From Methylotenera sp. (GTDB lineage: Bacteria; Pseudomonadota; Gammaproteobacteria; Burkholderiales; Methylophilaceae): DNA of 64,000 bases. The notes under the pieces are model-generated. The model was not told the origin of the DNA and did not search any database. It saw only the letters and a program-made list of their open reading frames with translations. Shown here piece by piece: positions 56,684 through 64,000 of this stretch (positions are counted from its first letter, which is position 1; the number at the start of each line of letters is the position of its first letter). The translations under genes were made by a program, and so were the position numbers. Location of the stretch: the NCBI RefSeq assembly GCF_029946165.1, contig NZ_JAQSDZ010000016.1, forward strand, positions 62,001 to 126,000. The letters run 5' to 3'.

Positions 56684-58039
56684 TTAGCGGACAGGCTTAC
56701 GCATCGTCACAAACTCCTCAGCCGCAGTCGGGTGTATGCCGATGGTACTATCGAATATTGCCTTGGTAACGCCTGCACGCATAGCTATTGCCATACCTTG
56801 AATAATCTCCCCTGCATCGGTGCCAACCATGTGAATACCCACCACGCAATCAGTACTTTTGACCACAATCATTTTCATGAAGGTGCGCTCGCTACTGCCA
56901 GAAATAGTATTTTTCATTGGCTTAAAATTGGCAATATAAATATCAATATCTGCACCATACTTTTGCTTCGCTTGCTTCTCAGTTAAACCAACAGTGGCTA
57001 TATTCGGCTGACTAAAAACCGCTGTAGGTATGAGGTCATAATCTACTATTGCGCTCTTGTCTGCATATAGTTTATTTACAAGTACTGAACCTTCAGCCGT
57101 TGCTAGTGGGGTAAGTTTAACGTGATTGGTAACGTCACCAAGTGCATAAATTGAAGGGATGTTTGTTTGGTAATCTGAATTTACAATAACTGCGCCTACT
57201 GGGTCTAACTTAACACCAATTTTTTCTAAGCCGAGACCTTTAGTATTTGGCACACGACCTGTAGCGTACATTACCAAATCCGTGGAAATATAATTGCCGA
57301 CGTCAGTATGGGCAATTAAGCCATCTTGTACTTTTTCTATATGTTGAATGATGCTATTAAATCTGAAATTAATGCCTTTTTTGGTCATTTCTTCAACCAA
57401 GAAATCGCGCACATCTTCATCAAAGCCATTTAGCAATTTTGCATTGCGCTCACATACGGTCACTTCAACTCCAAGACCATGCATAATGCCAGCAAATTCA
57501 GCTGAGATATAACCACCGCCTACAATGAGCAAACGCTTAGGCAACTCTTTGAGAAAAAACATTTCGTTAGAGGTAACAATGAATTCTTTACCTGGAACAT
57601 CAGGGATATAAGGCCAACCGCCAGTTGCTATAAGAATACGCTCAGCGGTATAGGTTCTACCGCCAACACTCACGGTATGAGCATCAATTAAATGTGCGCG
57701 GGCTTCAATAATTTCAACACCGCTTTCTTTCAATAATCGCTCATAAACCCCCTGCAATCGCTCGATTTCCTTATTTTTACTCTTTAATAAGGTTGTCCAA
57801 TCAAAAGAAGATGCTTGTAATTGCCAGCCATATCCCTTAGCAGCCGCAAAATTCTCGCTAAATTGTGAGGCGTATACAAATAGTTTCTTTGGTACACAGC
57901 CCACATTTACACAAGTGCCGCCGAAATACTTTTCTTCCGCAATAGCTACACGTACACCCATCCCAGCGGCTGTGCGTGCTGCGCGCACACCGCCTGAACC
58001 TGCACCAATGACAAACAAATCAACATCATATTTAAACAA
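56684..58039 (-). CDS. gor: Glutathione-disulfide reductase
   Basis: Gor reduces GSSG with NADPH. The 451-residue flavoprotein has the FAD motif VIGAGSGGVRAARTAA, the redox-active disulfide GGTCVNVGCVPKKLF, the NAD(P) motif LIVGGGYISAEFAGI with following Arg in VTVCERNAK, and the C-terminal His-Glu pair in IGIHPTAAEEF. It is 84 bp downstream of the peroxiredoxin on the same strand; the pair fits glutathione-dependent peroxide removal. Confidence 0.95.
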   Translation of the reverse strand: MFKYDVDLFVIGAGSGGVRAARTAAGMGVRVAIAEEKYFGGTCVNVGCVPKKLFVYASQFSENFAAAKGYGWQLQASSFDWTTLLKSKNKEIERLQGVYERLLKESGVEIIEARAHLIDAHTVSVGGRTYTAERILIATGGWPYIPDVPGKEFIVTSNEMFFLKELPKRLLIVGGGYISAEFAGIMHGLGVEVTVCERNAKLLNGFDEDVRDFLVEEMTKKGINFRFNSIIQHIEKVQDGLIAHTDVGNYISTDLVMYATGRVPNTKGLGLEKIGVKLDPVGAVIVNSDYQTNIPSIYALGDVTNHVKLTPLATAEGSVLVNKLYADKSAIVDYDLIPTAVFSQPNIATVGLTEKQAKQKYGADIDIYIANFKPMKNTISGSSERTFMKMIVVKSTDCVVGIHMVGTDAGEIIQGMAIAMRAGVTKAIFDSTIGIHPTAAEEFVTMRKPVR

Positions 58040-58123
58040 TTAACTTTCTCATTTCAATGACTATAAAAAACTGGGCGATACATGATATGCATCGCCCATA
58101 TTAAATAAATCCCATTTAACCAA

Positions 58124-58648
58124 TTACTTGTTTTTCAAGTAATTCAGCATAGTATCTACATCACTCACTGTAAATGAATCATCGCCACAGTTATCGCATA
58201 TGCCTGGCTCTTGTAATAGTTTCACAATTTTTTTGTTATCCACAAACATTGAGTAGCGCCAAGAGCGCTCGCCAAATCCTAGGTTTTCTTTTTTCACAAG
58301 CATACCCATCATACGAGTAAAGTCAGCATTGCCATCTGGTAGCATTTTTACATGGGTAACACCTAGATTTTTAGCCCATTGAAACATAGTAAAAGCATCA
58401 TTAACGCTGATGCAGTAAATCTCATCGATACCTAGGCTTTTAAATTCAGAGAATTTAGCATCAAAACCAGGTAAGTGCTTGCTGGAGCAAGTTGGCGTAA
58501 AAGCGCCTGGAAGTGCAACAATTACAATTTTTTTTCCAGTAAAAATTTCATCTGTACTTACATCTTGCCAGCGAAATGGATTCTCACTTGCAACACTTTC
58601 ATCACGAACACGCGTTTTGAAAACTACATTAGGCACAATATCTGTCAT
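58124..58648 (-). CDS. Prx5-type peroxiredoxin
   Basis: A 174-residue thiol peroxidase. The peroxidatic Cys is in LPGAFTPTCSSKHLPGF and the conserved Arg in GERSWRYSMFV; the Prx5 pattern (ISVNDAFTMFQWAK) is clear. A CDNC pair in EPGICDNCGDDSF near the C-terminus could act in resolution. The ATG at 58648 has AGGAA 7 bp upstream; the ATG at 58654 would sit directly on that site. Co-orientation with gor suggests glutathione (perhaps via glutaredoxin) as reductant. Confidence 0.93.
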   Translation of the reverse strand: MTDIVPNVVFKTRVRDESVASENPFRWQDVSTDEIFTGKKIVIVALPGAFTPTCSSKHLPGFDAKFSEFKSLGIDEIYCISVNDAFTMFQWAKNLGVTHVKMLPDGNADFTRMMGMLVKKENLGFGERSWRYSMFVDNKKIVKLLQEPGICDNCGDDSFTVSDVDTMLNYLKNK

Positions 58649-58944
58649 GACCATTTCCTTTTACTGATTAAAAAATTTAAATGATTAGTCTAAAACATGA
58701 AGGCAATATTAAATGAATTTTAAAGATGTGGTTAAATTATTGATTATATTGGTTTTCAAAAATTAAAATTATAACCAGAGAAGATATTATTGAGCTTATA
58801 TAACCATAGTTTTTAAACCTCTAGACTCACATTAAACTTTAGACATTTTTTTGTGGAAATATCTTGTATAACCAAACGCCGAGTAGTTTAGAATCAATAC
58901 TCTTGTGATACCTTGCTAGCAAAGAAATGCTGATCCTATAAATC

Positions 58945-59490
58945 ATGAAAACCAACACTTTATCACCACATCAACTTGAACTGCGTGTTTGTGACTTTGC
59001 ACAAATGTTTAACTCAATGGATCCAAGCCCCTTTCTCGTCAAAGATCTTGATAAAGAGGCCGAGACATTTATAGAAACTTGGGCGCTGGGACTTTCTCCA
59101 AAAAGCAAATTACAAATCATTATTCATATTGAGCATATGCCAACTGATGGCGACCCTAGCTCACTCTTGACGGAAGCAATTCATAATCATTTCAACTTCA
59201 AGGCGGAACTAGTACGCCGAGAATTCAAACAGCTCTTAAGACGGGGCCGTACTAGCTTAATAATTGGTATGGTCTTTGTTTCATTATGTTTAGTAGCGGC
59301 AGACATTATTGGGCAATTCGGATCCAGCACCGCTTTGACTATTGCGCGCGAAAGCTTAACAATCATTGGCTGGGTTGCCATGTGGCGACCACTACAAATC
59401 TTTCTTTATGATTGGTGGCCTTTTGTTCATCGCATTCGTATTTATAAAATGCTTGGTCATGCGCATATTAGAGCCTTGCAAGGTAAGTAA
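58945..59490 (+). CDS. Hypothetical membrane protein
   Basis: A 181-residue protein of no recognised family. The N-terminal ~90 residues are soluble and largely helical, with acidic WALGLSPKSKLQIIIHIEHM-type content and a basic border FKQLLRRGRTS. Two hydrophobic segments follow (~105-123, LIIGMVFVSLCLVAADIIG; ~135-155, SLTIIGWVAMWRPLQIFLYD), then a basic Arg/His/Lys-rich tail. It stands alone, divergent from the peroxiredoxin across 296 bp. The amphipathic layout suggests an inner-membrane protein with a cytoplasmic N-domain. Confidence 0.75.
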   Translation: MKTNTLSPHQLELRVCDFAQMFNSMDPSPFLVKDLDKEAETFIETWALGLSPKSKLQIIIHIEHMPTDGDPSSLLTEAIHNHFNFKAELVRREFKQLLRRGRTSLIIGMVFVSLCLVAADIIGQFGSSTALTIARESLTIIGWVAMWRPLQIFLYDWWPFVHRIRIYKMLGHAHIRALQGK

Positions 59491-59491
59491 A

Positions 59492-59514
59492 TAGCCTGAA
59501 ACTGCTTCAGGCTA
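59492..59514 (+). terminator. Hairpin after the hypothetical membrane protein
   Basis: Perfect 9-bp arms TAGCCTGAA / TTCAGGCTA with an ACTGC loop begin 1 bp after the stop codon. No T-run follows, so factor-independent termination is uncertain. Confidence 0.5.
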
Positions 59515-59621
59515 AACTATTAATTACTTCTAATTTAAGATTGGTGACTTGGGATTAAGTCCAGCATCCGTCCCGTAACTTCAATTTTATGTATTCACCT
59601 CGATTATTTTCTCTTTTACAC

Positions 59622-59641
59622 TTAAACTCAGATGAGTTTAA
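59622..59641. repeat. Inverted repeat at the end of the C1-cofactor operon
   Basis: Perfect 9-bp arms TTAAACTCA / TGAGTTTAA around GA overlap the dehydratase stop codon. It is probably an mRNA 3'-end hairpin; no clean T-run follows on the minus strand. Confidence 0.4.
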
Positions 59642-60009
59642 TCATACTTAATATACTTAAAACGTGCGTCTTCATTAGGGGTTCCTTTTAACGCACCTCC
59701 TTCTAATGCAGGTTGCCAAGCAATCACAGATTCAATTTTTGCTGCCAACTCAAAATCTTTATCGGTGATGCCTTTAGCGTCATGCGTGCATAACTTCACA
59801 ATGACAAAAGCATATGAAACCGTTAAATCAGGATGATGCCATGCCGCTTCAGCCAAATGCCCTACCGTATTTACCACCATCAATGTTGCTTTCCAGCCGC
59901 TAGTTCTATACTTGCGACGTATCCAACCATTTTCTAAGAACCAATGTGGGAGGTCTGCTTTTAATTTATCCTCAACCTCTTGATCTGAATACACTTTACT
60001 TGTTGTCAT
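59638..60009 (-). CDS. Pterin-4a-carbinolamine dehydratase-like protein
   Basis: A 123-residue PCD/DCoH-fold protein. The signature AAWHHPDLTVSYAFVIVKLC holds the His-His-Pro active-site trio, and THDAKGITDKDFELAAKIE completes the family C-terminus. In classical metabolism it dehydrates 4a-hydroxytetrahydropterin. With no phenylalanine hydroxylase visible, its place at the end of the methylofuran/H4MPT run suggests a role with pterin C1 carriers, as for PCD-like genes in other methylotrophs. It follows the kinase-like gene by 18 bp. Confidence 0.9.
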   Translation of the reverse strand: MTTSKVYSDQEVEDKLKADLPHWFLENGWIRRKYRTSGWKATLMVVNTVGHLAEAAWHHPDLTVSYAFVIVKLCTHDAKGITDKDFELAAKIESVIAWQPALEGGALKGTPNEDARFKYIKYD

Positions 60010-60027
60010 AGCTTCACCTTTAACTGA

Positions 60028-60657
60028 TTATTTATTGAGCTGCAAGCCTTTTTCTTGCAGCTTCTGCACACTAAAACCTTGCTCAAAAATAGTATAGTCT
60101 GCCTTATTCAATGCCCATGCTTGAAAACTCTTATCCGTAGAAAAGTGAACAAATTGACTATCAATCAGTTCATCCTCCACTAGATGTTGCAACTTGCTTG
60201 GCGCTTCTTTTTGATAGGTAATTAAAGACTTAGACTTGACTAATATCAAATGCTCCGCACCTAATTTATTGGCAAGCCAAGCACTCAAGCTATCGGATGT
60301 CACGTCCCAATTTTGCGGAATACTAGAGTCAGCCAAAACCATTTTGCTGGGTAACCAAATAATTCCGCGATGCTGCCAGCCGCGCTCGGCAATCTCTAAC
60401 TCACTACTAGCAGTCACCAAGTCAGTATTCAAACCAGCAAGTAATAAACCAAATTGATCCATTGCCAAAAGTGCCAACTGATGGGCAACTTCATCGCTAG
60501 TATTTGAAATTTGCTGCGCCTCGCGCACAGCGTTTGCGAACAAGCCACCACCGGGCACAATGACTACTTTACCATCGCCAAATTTCACTACCAGCGCTAG
60601 CCAGTGTAACAATTCTGGTGCGCCTAATAAACTACCGCCTAACTTGATTATCAACAT
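60028..60657 (-). CDS. mfnE: Amino-acid-kinase-fold protein, MfnE-like
   Basis: A 209-residue amino-acid-kinase-family protein. Visible motifs: MLIIKLGGSLL (phosphate-binding Lys/Gly), VIVPGGGLFANAVREAQ, WDVTSDSLSAWLANKLGAEH and LILVKSKSL. In methanogens the homologue MfnE phosphorylates (5-aminomethyl-3-furyl)methyl phosphate to the diphosphate during methanofuran synthesis. Methylotrophs with methylofuran carry the same gene type. The neighbouring MfnF- and MfnD-like genes support this over a true amino-acid kinase. Spacing is 20 bp after pabB. Confidence 0.82.
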   Translation of the reverse strand: MLIIKLGGSLLGAPELLHWLALVVKFGDGKVVIVPGGGLFANAVREAQQISNTSDEVAHQLALLAMDQFGLLLAGLNTDLVTASSELEIAERGWQHRGIIWLPSKMVLADSSIPQNWDVTSDSLSAWLANKLGAEHLILVKSKSLITYQKEAPSKLQHLVEDELIDSQFVHFSTDKSFQAWALNKADYTIFEQGFSVQKLQEKGLQLNK

Positions 60658-60677
60658 GTGATTTCCTCAAAGGCTAG

Positions 60678-62084
60678 CTAATCCGCAGGTGTAAAAAACC
60701 GCATAGTCTTCATCATACTTGAAGCTTTATCCAAAGTTTCATCGAACTCTTTTTCCAAAACAGAATCGGCCACAATGCCGCCGCCAGCATAGAAATTGAT
60801 TTCGCCAGCGCCATTCTCATCTGTTGAATAGACAGCGGTTCGAATCGCAATATTGGTATCCATATTGCCATCAAAACCAATATAACCAATAGCGCCACAA
60901 TAAACACCACGTCTGTTGGGCTCTAATTCCTCAATAATTTGCATAGATCTTAATTTTGGCGCTCCAGTAATGGAGCCGCCTGGAAAACAACCACGGAGTA
61001 AATCAATCACAGATTTACCTGGTTTTAATATGCCTGTGACAATGCTCACCAGATGATGCACATTAGCAAAACTTTGTAGTACAAACAATTTATCAGCTTT
61101 TACAGAGCCGATCTCACAATTTTTGCTAATATCGTTGCGCAATAAATCAACAATCATCAAATTTTCAGCACGGTCTTTAATACTTGCTTGCAAATCATCC
61201 GCATATTGCTGGTCTTGTTTCGCATCTTCAGAACGCGGCCGAGTGCCTTTAATTGGCCGCGTCTCTACATGATTAGCCACCACTTGCAAAAATCGCTCTG
61301 GCGAGCCTGAAAGTACCTGCAAATGACCAAAGTTCATATAAGCCATAAATGGTGCGGGGCTAATCTCTCTCAATTTATTGTAAGCAATCCAAGCATTTCC
61401 ATGCGCTTTAGCTGAAAAACATTGCGCTAAATTCACTTGATAACAATCGCCTTCAGTAATATAACGTTTAATCGCGGTAAACGCTTTGGCATACTGGTTA
61501 AAATCCATATTGCTGGTGACAGCAGTTGTTAATTCAAAAGTGTCTTTATGTTCTTGATTAACAGGCGCATCAAATAAGGCACACAAATCCGCCCAACCAT
61601 CACGTGTAGACTGCTGAAAACCATTTGAAACCAAGCAAGCTGTTTTCTCACGATGATCAACCACCACTGCCCAATCGTAAATACCCACCATCATGTGCGG
61701 AATAGTCGGATTGGGTAAACTCAAGTTGGGCAAAGTTTCAACTTGCCGCGCTAAATCATAAGCGAAATAGCCAACCGCACCACCGCAAAATGGCAAAGCG
61801 CCTTGTGCGGCTTTGTAGGGTGCCAACAATCTATTCAGAATCTCAAATGGATCTTCAGTACTCACTTCTACCTGACCTTGCCGATTAATTTCCGTCTTGG
61901 TATGAGTGCCAATTTCAGTGGTAGATACAGTGATGAATGGGTCTGCAACAATAATGTCATAGCGCCCATATTGGCTTTGAGGCTGACCGCTATCAAGTAA
62001 TATCGCCCATGGTTGATGACTTAAGCGTGCAAATAACTGCGCTGTATTCACTTGATATTTTAAATTGTGTTTAAGCAAATTCAT
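60678..62084 (-). CDS. pabB: Aminodeoxychorismate synthase component I
   Basis: PabB aminates chorismate to 4-amino-4-deoxychorismate, the precursor of p-aminobenzoate for folate and for H4MPT. The 468-residue chorismate-binding protein shows the conserved ETRPIKGTRPR (with the PabB-type Lys nucleophile), FPGGSITGAPKLRSMQIIE, LSGSPERFLQV and FYAGGGIVADS. Position inside the C1-cofactor operon (8 bp after the MfnF-like gene) suggests dedication to H4MPT supply. PabA and PabC are not seen here. Confidence 0.95.
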   Translation of the reverse strand: MNLLKHNLKYQVNTAQLFARLSHQPWAILLDSGQPQSQYGRYDIIVADPFITVSTTEIGTHTKTEINRQGQVEVSTEDPFEILNRLLAPYKAAQGALPFCGGAVGYFAYDLARQVETLPNLSLPNPTIPHMMVGIYDWAVVVDHREKTACLVSNGFQQSTRDGWADLCALFDAPVNQEHKDTFELTTAVTSNMDFNQYAKAFTAIKRYITEGDCYQVNLAQCFSAKAHGNAWIAYNKLREISPAPFMAYMNFGHLQVLSGSPERFLQVVANHVETRPIKGTRPRSEDAKQDQQYADDLQASIKDRAENLMIVDLLRNDISKNCEIGSVKADKLFVLQSFANVHHLVSIVTGILKPGKSVIDLLRGCFPGGSITGAPKLRSMQIIEELEPNRRGVYCGAIGYIGFDGNMDTNIAIRTAVYSTDENGAGEINFYAGGGIVADSVLEKEFDETLDKASSMMKTMRFFTPAD

Positions 62085-62092
62085 GTCCGCTT

Positions 62093-63163
62093 CTAATTAT
62101 TATGGAATGCTAAATAAGCTACAGCATAGGCAGGCAAACAAACTGTTGCCCAATGGTTTAACTCACGCTCGTTAAGCGTTTGTGAGTTAATAATAAAATC
62201 TGAGACATTTAGATATGGTAAGTTCATATGCTTAGCAATTTCTCGTGCCAAAAAACTCCCAGCACCAGCCCCTACTATACTTAACTTAGCAGCACTGTTA
62301 ACGCGCAAACTATGTTTAGTTGCGACCTCTTGCAAGCGCGATAGTTGTTGCTGTTTAAATGCTTGCGCTAACGCTATCCATGTATCTAAAGGCTTATCAA
62401 CAGCATCGTGCCCTATCATACGTGCAATGCGCTGTGCACTTGCTTGGACAGTCTTTTCCTTACCATCTGCAGTGTCAGTCATATCGTCTTCATCTACTAA
62501 ATCATGAGTCAAACGATACACATCAGCCGTAGTAGAAAAATATTCTGCAGCAACAGAAGTGACGGTGTTCTCAAACTGAATTTTTTGCGTTAGCGCCATC
62601 AGCGGCGTGCGTATCACGCCAGTGTAAACCAACTCCTCGGTCTGCATACGCGCCGCATCGGTTAAGCCCAAGCAAACTGGCTGATGCGCTGTCACCAGAA
62701 CAAAGTCTGAGGTTGTACTGCCAATATCAATCAACAAGGCATGCTCTACTTGCTTCGCGACAAAACCAGCACTTGCTAACCAATTAGCAGAGGCAATGTG
62801 TTGCCAATTGGTATTTACTTTATCAATCGTAACAAATCCTGAAAAATCTGAATCATGTGCGCCTGTATAAAACTGCTTACTACCTACAAGTTTGGCGTGC
62901 ATTACGCGACTAATTTCATTAACGCCAGTTTGACGATTAGCGAATAAATCGACCAGCTCGCCTGTCATGGTAATTGCATGTGTTACATTAGATATTGGAA
63001 ATTGACTTAACACATCATCGATGGCAGCTTCTAATTCATTTAAACCTCGCCACAATGCACAAGAGACTTGAAGCACCTGCAATAAGTTACCTTCCGCATC
63101 AAGCAAAGCCGCTTTAAGATGCGCCCCACCGACATCCCAGCCTATGATAGGTGATTTTTTCAT
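62093..63163 (-). CDS. mfnF: Hydantoinase/oxoprolinase-like protein, MfnF-like (H4MPT-linked C1 pathway)
   Basis: A 356-residue actin/ASKHA-like protein. Its start IIGWDVGGAHLKAALLDAEG is a phosphate-1-type loop, MTGELVDLFANRQTGV and LLIDIGSTTSDFVLV (phosphate-2) follow, and IVGAGAGSFLAREIAK (adenosine-type) lies near the C-terminus. In methanogens MfnF joins aminomethylfuran diphosphate to tyramine-glutamate in methanofuran synthesis. Bacterial homologues occur only in C1-cofactor clusters and are annotated as H4MPT-linked C1 transfer pathway proteins. The start overlaps the ATP-grasp stop by ATGA. Confidence 0.83.
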   Translation of the reverse strand: MKKSPIIGWDVGGAHLKAALLDAEGNLLQVLQVSCALWRGLNELEAAIDDVLSQFPISNVTHAITMTGELVDLFANRQTGVNEISRVMHAKLVGSKQFYTGAHDSDFSGFVTIDKVNTNWQHIASANWLASAGFVAKQVEHALLIDIGSTTSDFVLVTAHQPVCLGLTDAARMQTEELVYTGVIRTPLMALTQKIQFENTVTSVAAEYFSTTADVYRLTHDLVDEDDMTDTADGKEKTVQASAQRIARMIGHDAVDKPLDTWIALAQAFKQQQLSRLQEVATKHSLRVNSAAKLSIVGAGAGSFLAREIAKHMNLPYLNVSDFIINSQTLNERELNHWATVCLPAYAVAYLAFHNN

Positions 63164-64000
63164 AATGAAATTTCAACCATGTTTCTCTGCAGCACAGGCA
63201 TCGTAAACTTGGTATCTTTAATACTTTCTAAAATTAATTTGGCGGGATTATGCCCGATTGCTTTGCGCAAGCCGACATAACTAGTAGTGAGTCGTGGATT
63301 AATTTCAACCACATAAATTTTGTCGTTTTCAACATCGACAATCACATCGACCCCTATATAACCAGCGGCGTCTGGCAACATTTTAGCAACTTTTCGGGCG
63401 AGTGTTTCAAATCGCTGCCAATAAGCCTGCATGCCGTTTAGTGCAACGCCACTTAGGCTAAACGTATCGGCATCAAAACGAATATGTTGTTCATTACAGC
63501 TCAATAACCAGCCCTTACCTGCTCGACATATCATTGATAAGCTCGCAGCAATACCTTGCTGATATGGCTGAACGATGTAGTTTAAATATCGATCATCTTG
63601 TTTTAACCAAGCCATTAACTTTTGTAGATTATCAAATATTTTAATGCCATCGCAGCCTGCGCCATCTTCAGGCTTGGCAACCCATCGATTGTGGCTAGAT
63701 GTTGCTAGAGATTGAACCGCCAAGAAAGCCTCATCTTGTACAAAGTCATCACCAGTTACAGTTGGTATTGTAAATATTTTAGCTTCTTGTAAAGCCTCGT
63801 AAGCTAGAGATTTACTGGTGCCAATCAAAGTGGAATCAAACTCACAGCCTAAAAAAACCACATCGGCTTGATAACACAGCTCACTTAATTTTAATAAAGT
63901 ACCATTAGACTCTGGTGCAATCAGCCAAACCAAATCAACCTGAGTGAGTATATTCTTGAAGTAGTCTTCAAAATTGCTGTCAATTGGCAAGCTGCTTTTG
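63160..64000 (-). CDS. mfnD: ATP-grasp ligase, MfnD-like, N-terminus beyond right edge
   Basis: The frame stays open to the window end (a TTG at 63990 is not a convincing start), leaving about 280 residues. ATP-grasp features: SKSLAYEALQEAKIFTIPTV (substrate loop), RWVAKPEDGAGCDGIKIFDN (ATP-binding glycine-rich loop), IVQPYQQGIAASLSMICRAG and the metal-binding VYVVEINPRLTTSYVGLRKA. In methanogens MfnD is an ATP-grasp tyramine-glutamate ligase of methanofuran synthesis; that assignment fits the neighbours, but other ATP-grasp genes also occur in H4MPT clusters. It is the first visible gene of the leftward operon. Confidence 0.78.
   Translation of the reverse strand, partial: KSSLPIDSNFEDYFKNILTQVDLVWLIAPESNGTLLKLSELCYQADVVFLGCEFDSTLIGTSKSLAYEALQEAKIFTIPTVTGDDFVQDEAFLAVQSLATSSHNRWVAKPEDGAGCDGIKIFDNLQKLMAWLKQDDRYLNYIVQPYQQGIAASLSMICRAGKGWLLSCNEQHIRFDADTFSLSGVALNGMQAYWQRFETLARKVAKMLPDAAGYIGVDVIVDVENDKIYVVEINPRLTTSYVGLRKAIGHNPAKLILESIKDTKFTMPVLQRNMVEISL

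Noticed and set aside
1-64000. CRISPR arrays, toxin-antitoxin pairs, prophage or restriction systems
   Set aside because: No periodic repeats with spacers and no proteins of these classes were found; the only mobile trace is the IS3 relic at 40.2-40.8 kb.

Overview
The window comes from a betaproteobacterial methylotroph, most likely the Methylophilaceae (Methylotenera-like). Three things point there: visibly AT-rich DNA (not counted); betaproteobacterial gene orders (rne facing rluC-gph-Rieske-sppA, and tig-clpP-clpX-lon-hup-ppiD with interspersed tRNAs); and, at the right edge, a cluster of archaeal-type genes for the C1-carrier cofactors methylofuran and tetrahydromethanopterin, which marks bacteria that oxidise formaldehyde through H4MPT. 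There is no rRNA, CRISPR array or intact mobile element. Most of the window is conserved chromosomal backbone.

Layout. 0-9.3 kb: glycogen/alpha-glucan locus. malQ (cut by the left edge), a GH57 hydrolase and glgC run leftward; glgB, pgi and a PPK2-type polyphosphate kinase run rightward from a shared divergent promoter region. 9.3-13.5 kb: a FadL-type outer-membrane protein, a polytopic membrane protein with an internal duplication, and a 7TMR-DISM/GGDEF diguanylate cyclase. 13.7-20.3 kb: sppA, a Rieske protein, a HAD phosphatase and rluC, divergent from rne, which has a long hairpin-rich leader. 20.3-29.3 kb: crcB, glgA, a candidate sigma-54-dependent small RNA just after glgA, orn, an M48 protease, a cytochrome c, rsgA, and a c-di-GMP pair (an HD-GYP protein with a degenerate HD motif, overlapping a GGDEF*-EAL protein). 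29.3-39.4 kb: queD, rfbB, the dnaQ-rnhA-methyltransferase/gloB set (same neighbours as E. coli gloB-yafS-rnhA-dnaQ), an MltD-type lytic transglycosylase, and a peptide ABC transporter without local ATPases. 39.4-50.4 kb: fabI, an eroded IS3-family element, ppiD, tRNA-Asp, tRNA-Val, hup, lon, clpX, clpP, tig and tRNA-Leu, a proteostasis block. 50.6-56.6 kb: a small conserved-looking protein and a tripartite RND efflux system whose adaptor seems to lack lipoyl halves. 56.7-59.5 kb: glutathione reductase, a Prx5-type peroxiredoxin and a small membrane protein. 59.6-64 kb: C1-cofactor operon (ATP-grasp ligase, hydantoinase-like MfnF, pabB, amino-acid-kinase-like MfnE, pterin carbinolamine dehydratase), cut by the right edge.

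Functional links: MalQ, GH57, GlgC, GlgB, Pgi and GlgA form a nearly complete glycogen synthesis and remodelling set, though glycogen phosphorylase is not in the window. Gor and the peroxiredoxin fit a glutathione-linked peroxide defence. The right-edge operon supplies p-aminobenzoate, pterin and furan moieties for the C1 carriers. The most interesting non-coding signal is at 22289-22377: a near-consensus -24/-12 promoter driving a roughly 62-nt RNA with exposed CUCC/CCUCC (anti-Shine-Dalgarno) motifs and a strong terminator.
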